Assembly (NCBI GenBank): GCA_945923475.1
Contig: CAMELE010000005.1
Span: 1 to 64,000 of the forward strand
From: an uncultured Mollicutes bacterium
GTDB lineage: Bacteria; Bacillota_I; Bacilli_A; Acholeplasmatales; Anaeroplasmataceae
Direction: 5' to 3'
DNA: 64,000 nucleotides
Shown here: positions 63,120-64,000 of the stretch, piece after piece
How the letters are laid out: the number at the start of each line of letters is the position of its first letter
Position numbering within the stretch: position 1 is the first letter of the stretch
Notes under the pieces: generated by a model
Seen by the model: only the letters and a program-made list of their open reading frames with translations
Told to the model about the DNA's origin: nothing
The model's database searches: none
Made by a program: the position numbers and the translations under genes

Positions 63120-64000
63120 TGTTTTATAATTGTTTCCATTTCTAAGCCAAAGCTAAATGTACTTCCTGAAAGCTCTGTAACGCAATCGGCATCCCAACCC
63201 TCAAGCCACAAATATGCAGTAAATTTTTTCATTTTACCACTTGTGAAGCCTTCAGTTTCCGAAATAATTGTATTTGAATCCAAAAAAACATCATTTCGAT
63301 CATTTTCAGGAAGTGTAAGAGGCTTATCCATCATTCTATTATACACATCAAGTGCCATATTATATGAAGCATTTATTCCACCAAAATTATATAAGCCATC
63401 ATTAACATTAGGAGCGCTACCACCAAAGTCATAAATAGTCGATATGGGAGTAGTTTTTGAAGATTTAGCTCCAATATCTGTTACATCATAGCTTTCTAAT
63501 CCCAATCTCATCGCATTTTTTGCGTTAATACGAATATTTGAAGACATACTTTCCTTTTCAAATGGAAATTGGGAATTATTAAAATCTAGTATTGATGTAG
63601 AAATGTATGAATCACTTGAATCTAATGTAATACTATTTGTAAAATTTACAGATAAACTTCCATCAGCTGTTGCTAAAGTGTTAGTCGCAAGATAAAAATC
63701 AAATGATATGTATTCATAATCATTTACGAATGTTCCTTCGATTCCTTCAAACCCTGAGGATAATACATTATAATCCTTTGGAGTAATAGGCTTTAAATTG
63801 ATATTAAATAATTTATCAATGCTTTTTTCATCTAAACCTGATGCACTAATACCTCTTTTATTTAGAACAGCCTTTTTTACATCTAAGTCACTTAAGCTAT
63901 CATAAAAATGAATACCATCGGTGGAGATTTTTAAGGATGCTCCACCGTTGATATTAAATGAAAACTCTTCAACATTATTAGTTCTATGCATCGCATACCA
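63116..64000 (-). CDS. Predicted exported protein, 5' end outside the window
   Basis: At least 294 codons are visible and the frame stays open to the right edge (WYAMHRTNNVEEFSF), so the true start is further right. The visible part is rich in Ser, Asn, Thr, Asp and aromatic residues, almost without Cys, and looks like a beta-rich surface protein. The YAWY-like segment just before the mature-looking sequence resembles the cleavage region of SipW-dependent secreted proteins. It is directly upstream of the SipW-type peptidase gene, which suggests that it is a substrate. Confidence 0.6.
   Translation of the reverse strand, partial: WYAMHRTNNVEEFSFNINGGASLKISTDGIHFYDSLSDLDVKKAVLNKRGISASGLDEKSIDKLFNINLKPITPKDYNVLSSGFEGIEGTFVNDYEYISFDFYLATNTLATADGSLSVNFTNSITLDSSDSYISTSILDFNNSQFPFEKESMSSNIRINAKNAMRLGLESYDVTDIGAKSSKTTPISTIYDFGGSAPNVNDGLYNFGGINASYNMALDVYNRMMDKPLTLPENDRNDVFLDSNTIISETEGFTSGKMKKFTAYLWLEGWDADCVTELSGSTFSFGLEMETIIKQ

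Noticed and set aside
1-64000. CRISPR arrays, tRNA and rRNA genes
   Set aside because: No regularly spaced repeats, cloverleaf sequences or rRNA motifs were found on reading both strands by eye. A small RNA gene could still be missed without a covariance search.

Overview
The window is AT-rich bacterial DNA from a low-GC Firmicutes-type genome, most likely a gut lineage of Bacilli close to Erysipelotrichia or Mollicutes (RF39-like). The placement rests on gene order (rplK-rplA-rplJ-rplL-rsmC/ybxB-rpoB-rpoC; tmk-holB-ricT-trmN6-rsmI), strong GGAGG ribosome binding sites, TTGACA-N17-TATAAT promoters and ER/SipW-type signal peptidases. TGA is a true stop codon (holB ends in TGA), so the mycoplasma code 4 is not used. 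I see no rRNA, tRNA or CRISPR array.

Region 1 (1-10.6 kb): ribosomal protein and RNA polymerase genes on the minus strand, with a strong promoter before rplK, two L1-type autoregulatory motifs, an L10 leader, an attenuator-like hairpin after rplL, and a second strong promoter hidden in the end of rsmC that serves rpoBC. RpoB carries a Gln at the Rif-cluster position equivalent to E. coli His526.

Region 2 (10.7-22.1 kb): housekeeping genes: a CorA-type transporter, two YgjV-like membrane proteins, the tmk-holB-ricT-trmN6-terB-like-rsmI operon, the ecfA1-ecfA2-ecfT-truA operon and a YitT protein.

Region 3 (22.3-44.9 kb): an acidic-polysaccharide (uronate) utilisation locus. A lipoprotein binding protein, two LplB/YtcP-type permeases and an MsmK-type ATPase import oligosaccharides. 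Three lyase-like toroid proteins without signal peptides, GH88 and GH105 unsaturated uronyl hydrolases, a KdgF cupin, a KduD/DhuD-like dehydrogenase and an SGNH esterase would process them in the cytoplasm. Two LacI paralogues flank an IS3/IS150-type element, and a shared palindrome (GAAACCGATTTC type) marks the likely LacI operators. Unrecognised coiled-coil/membrane proteins are interleaved with the transporter genes.

Region 4 (44.9-51.4 kb): an accessory segment with a fragment of a PHP-phosphatase gene, a translationally coupled operon (small CGHVGR protein, two large XRE proteins, MATE exporter), and a 95-bp direct repeat of the rpsI 3' end that brackets a lipoprotein gene and a gene remnant. 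This looks like the scar of an integrative element.

Region 5 (51.4-64 kb): rplM-rpsI, a DUF308-like membrane protein, an apparently leaderless XRE-membrane regulator, and a minus-strand block that is the best candidate for an undescribed system. It encodes an exported protein (cut by the window edge), a SipW-type signal peptidase with a histone-like tail, a membrane-anchored McrB-like ATPase, a DUF2357-like coiled-coil protein, a second SipW-type peptidase, and a MoxR ATPase with its VWA partner.
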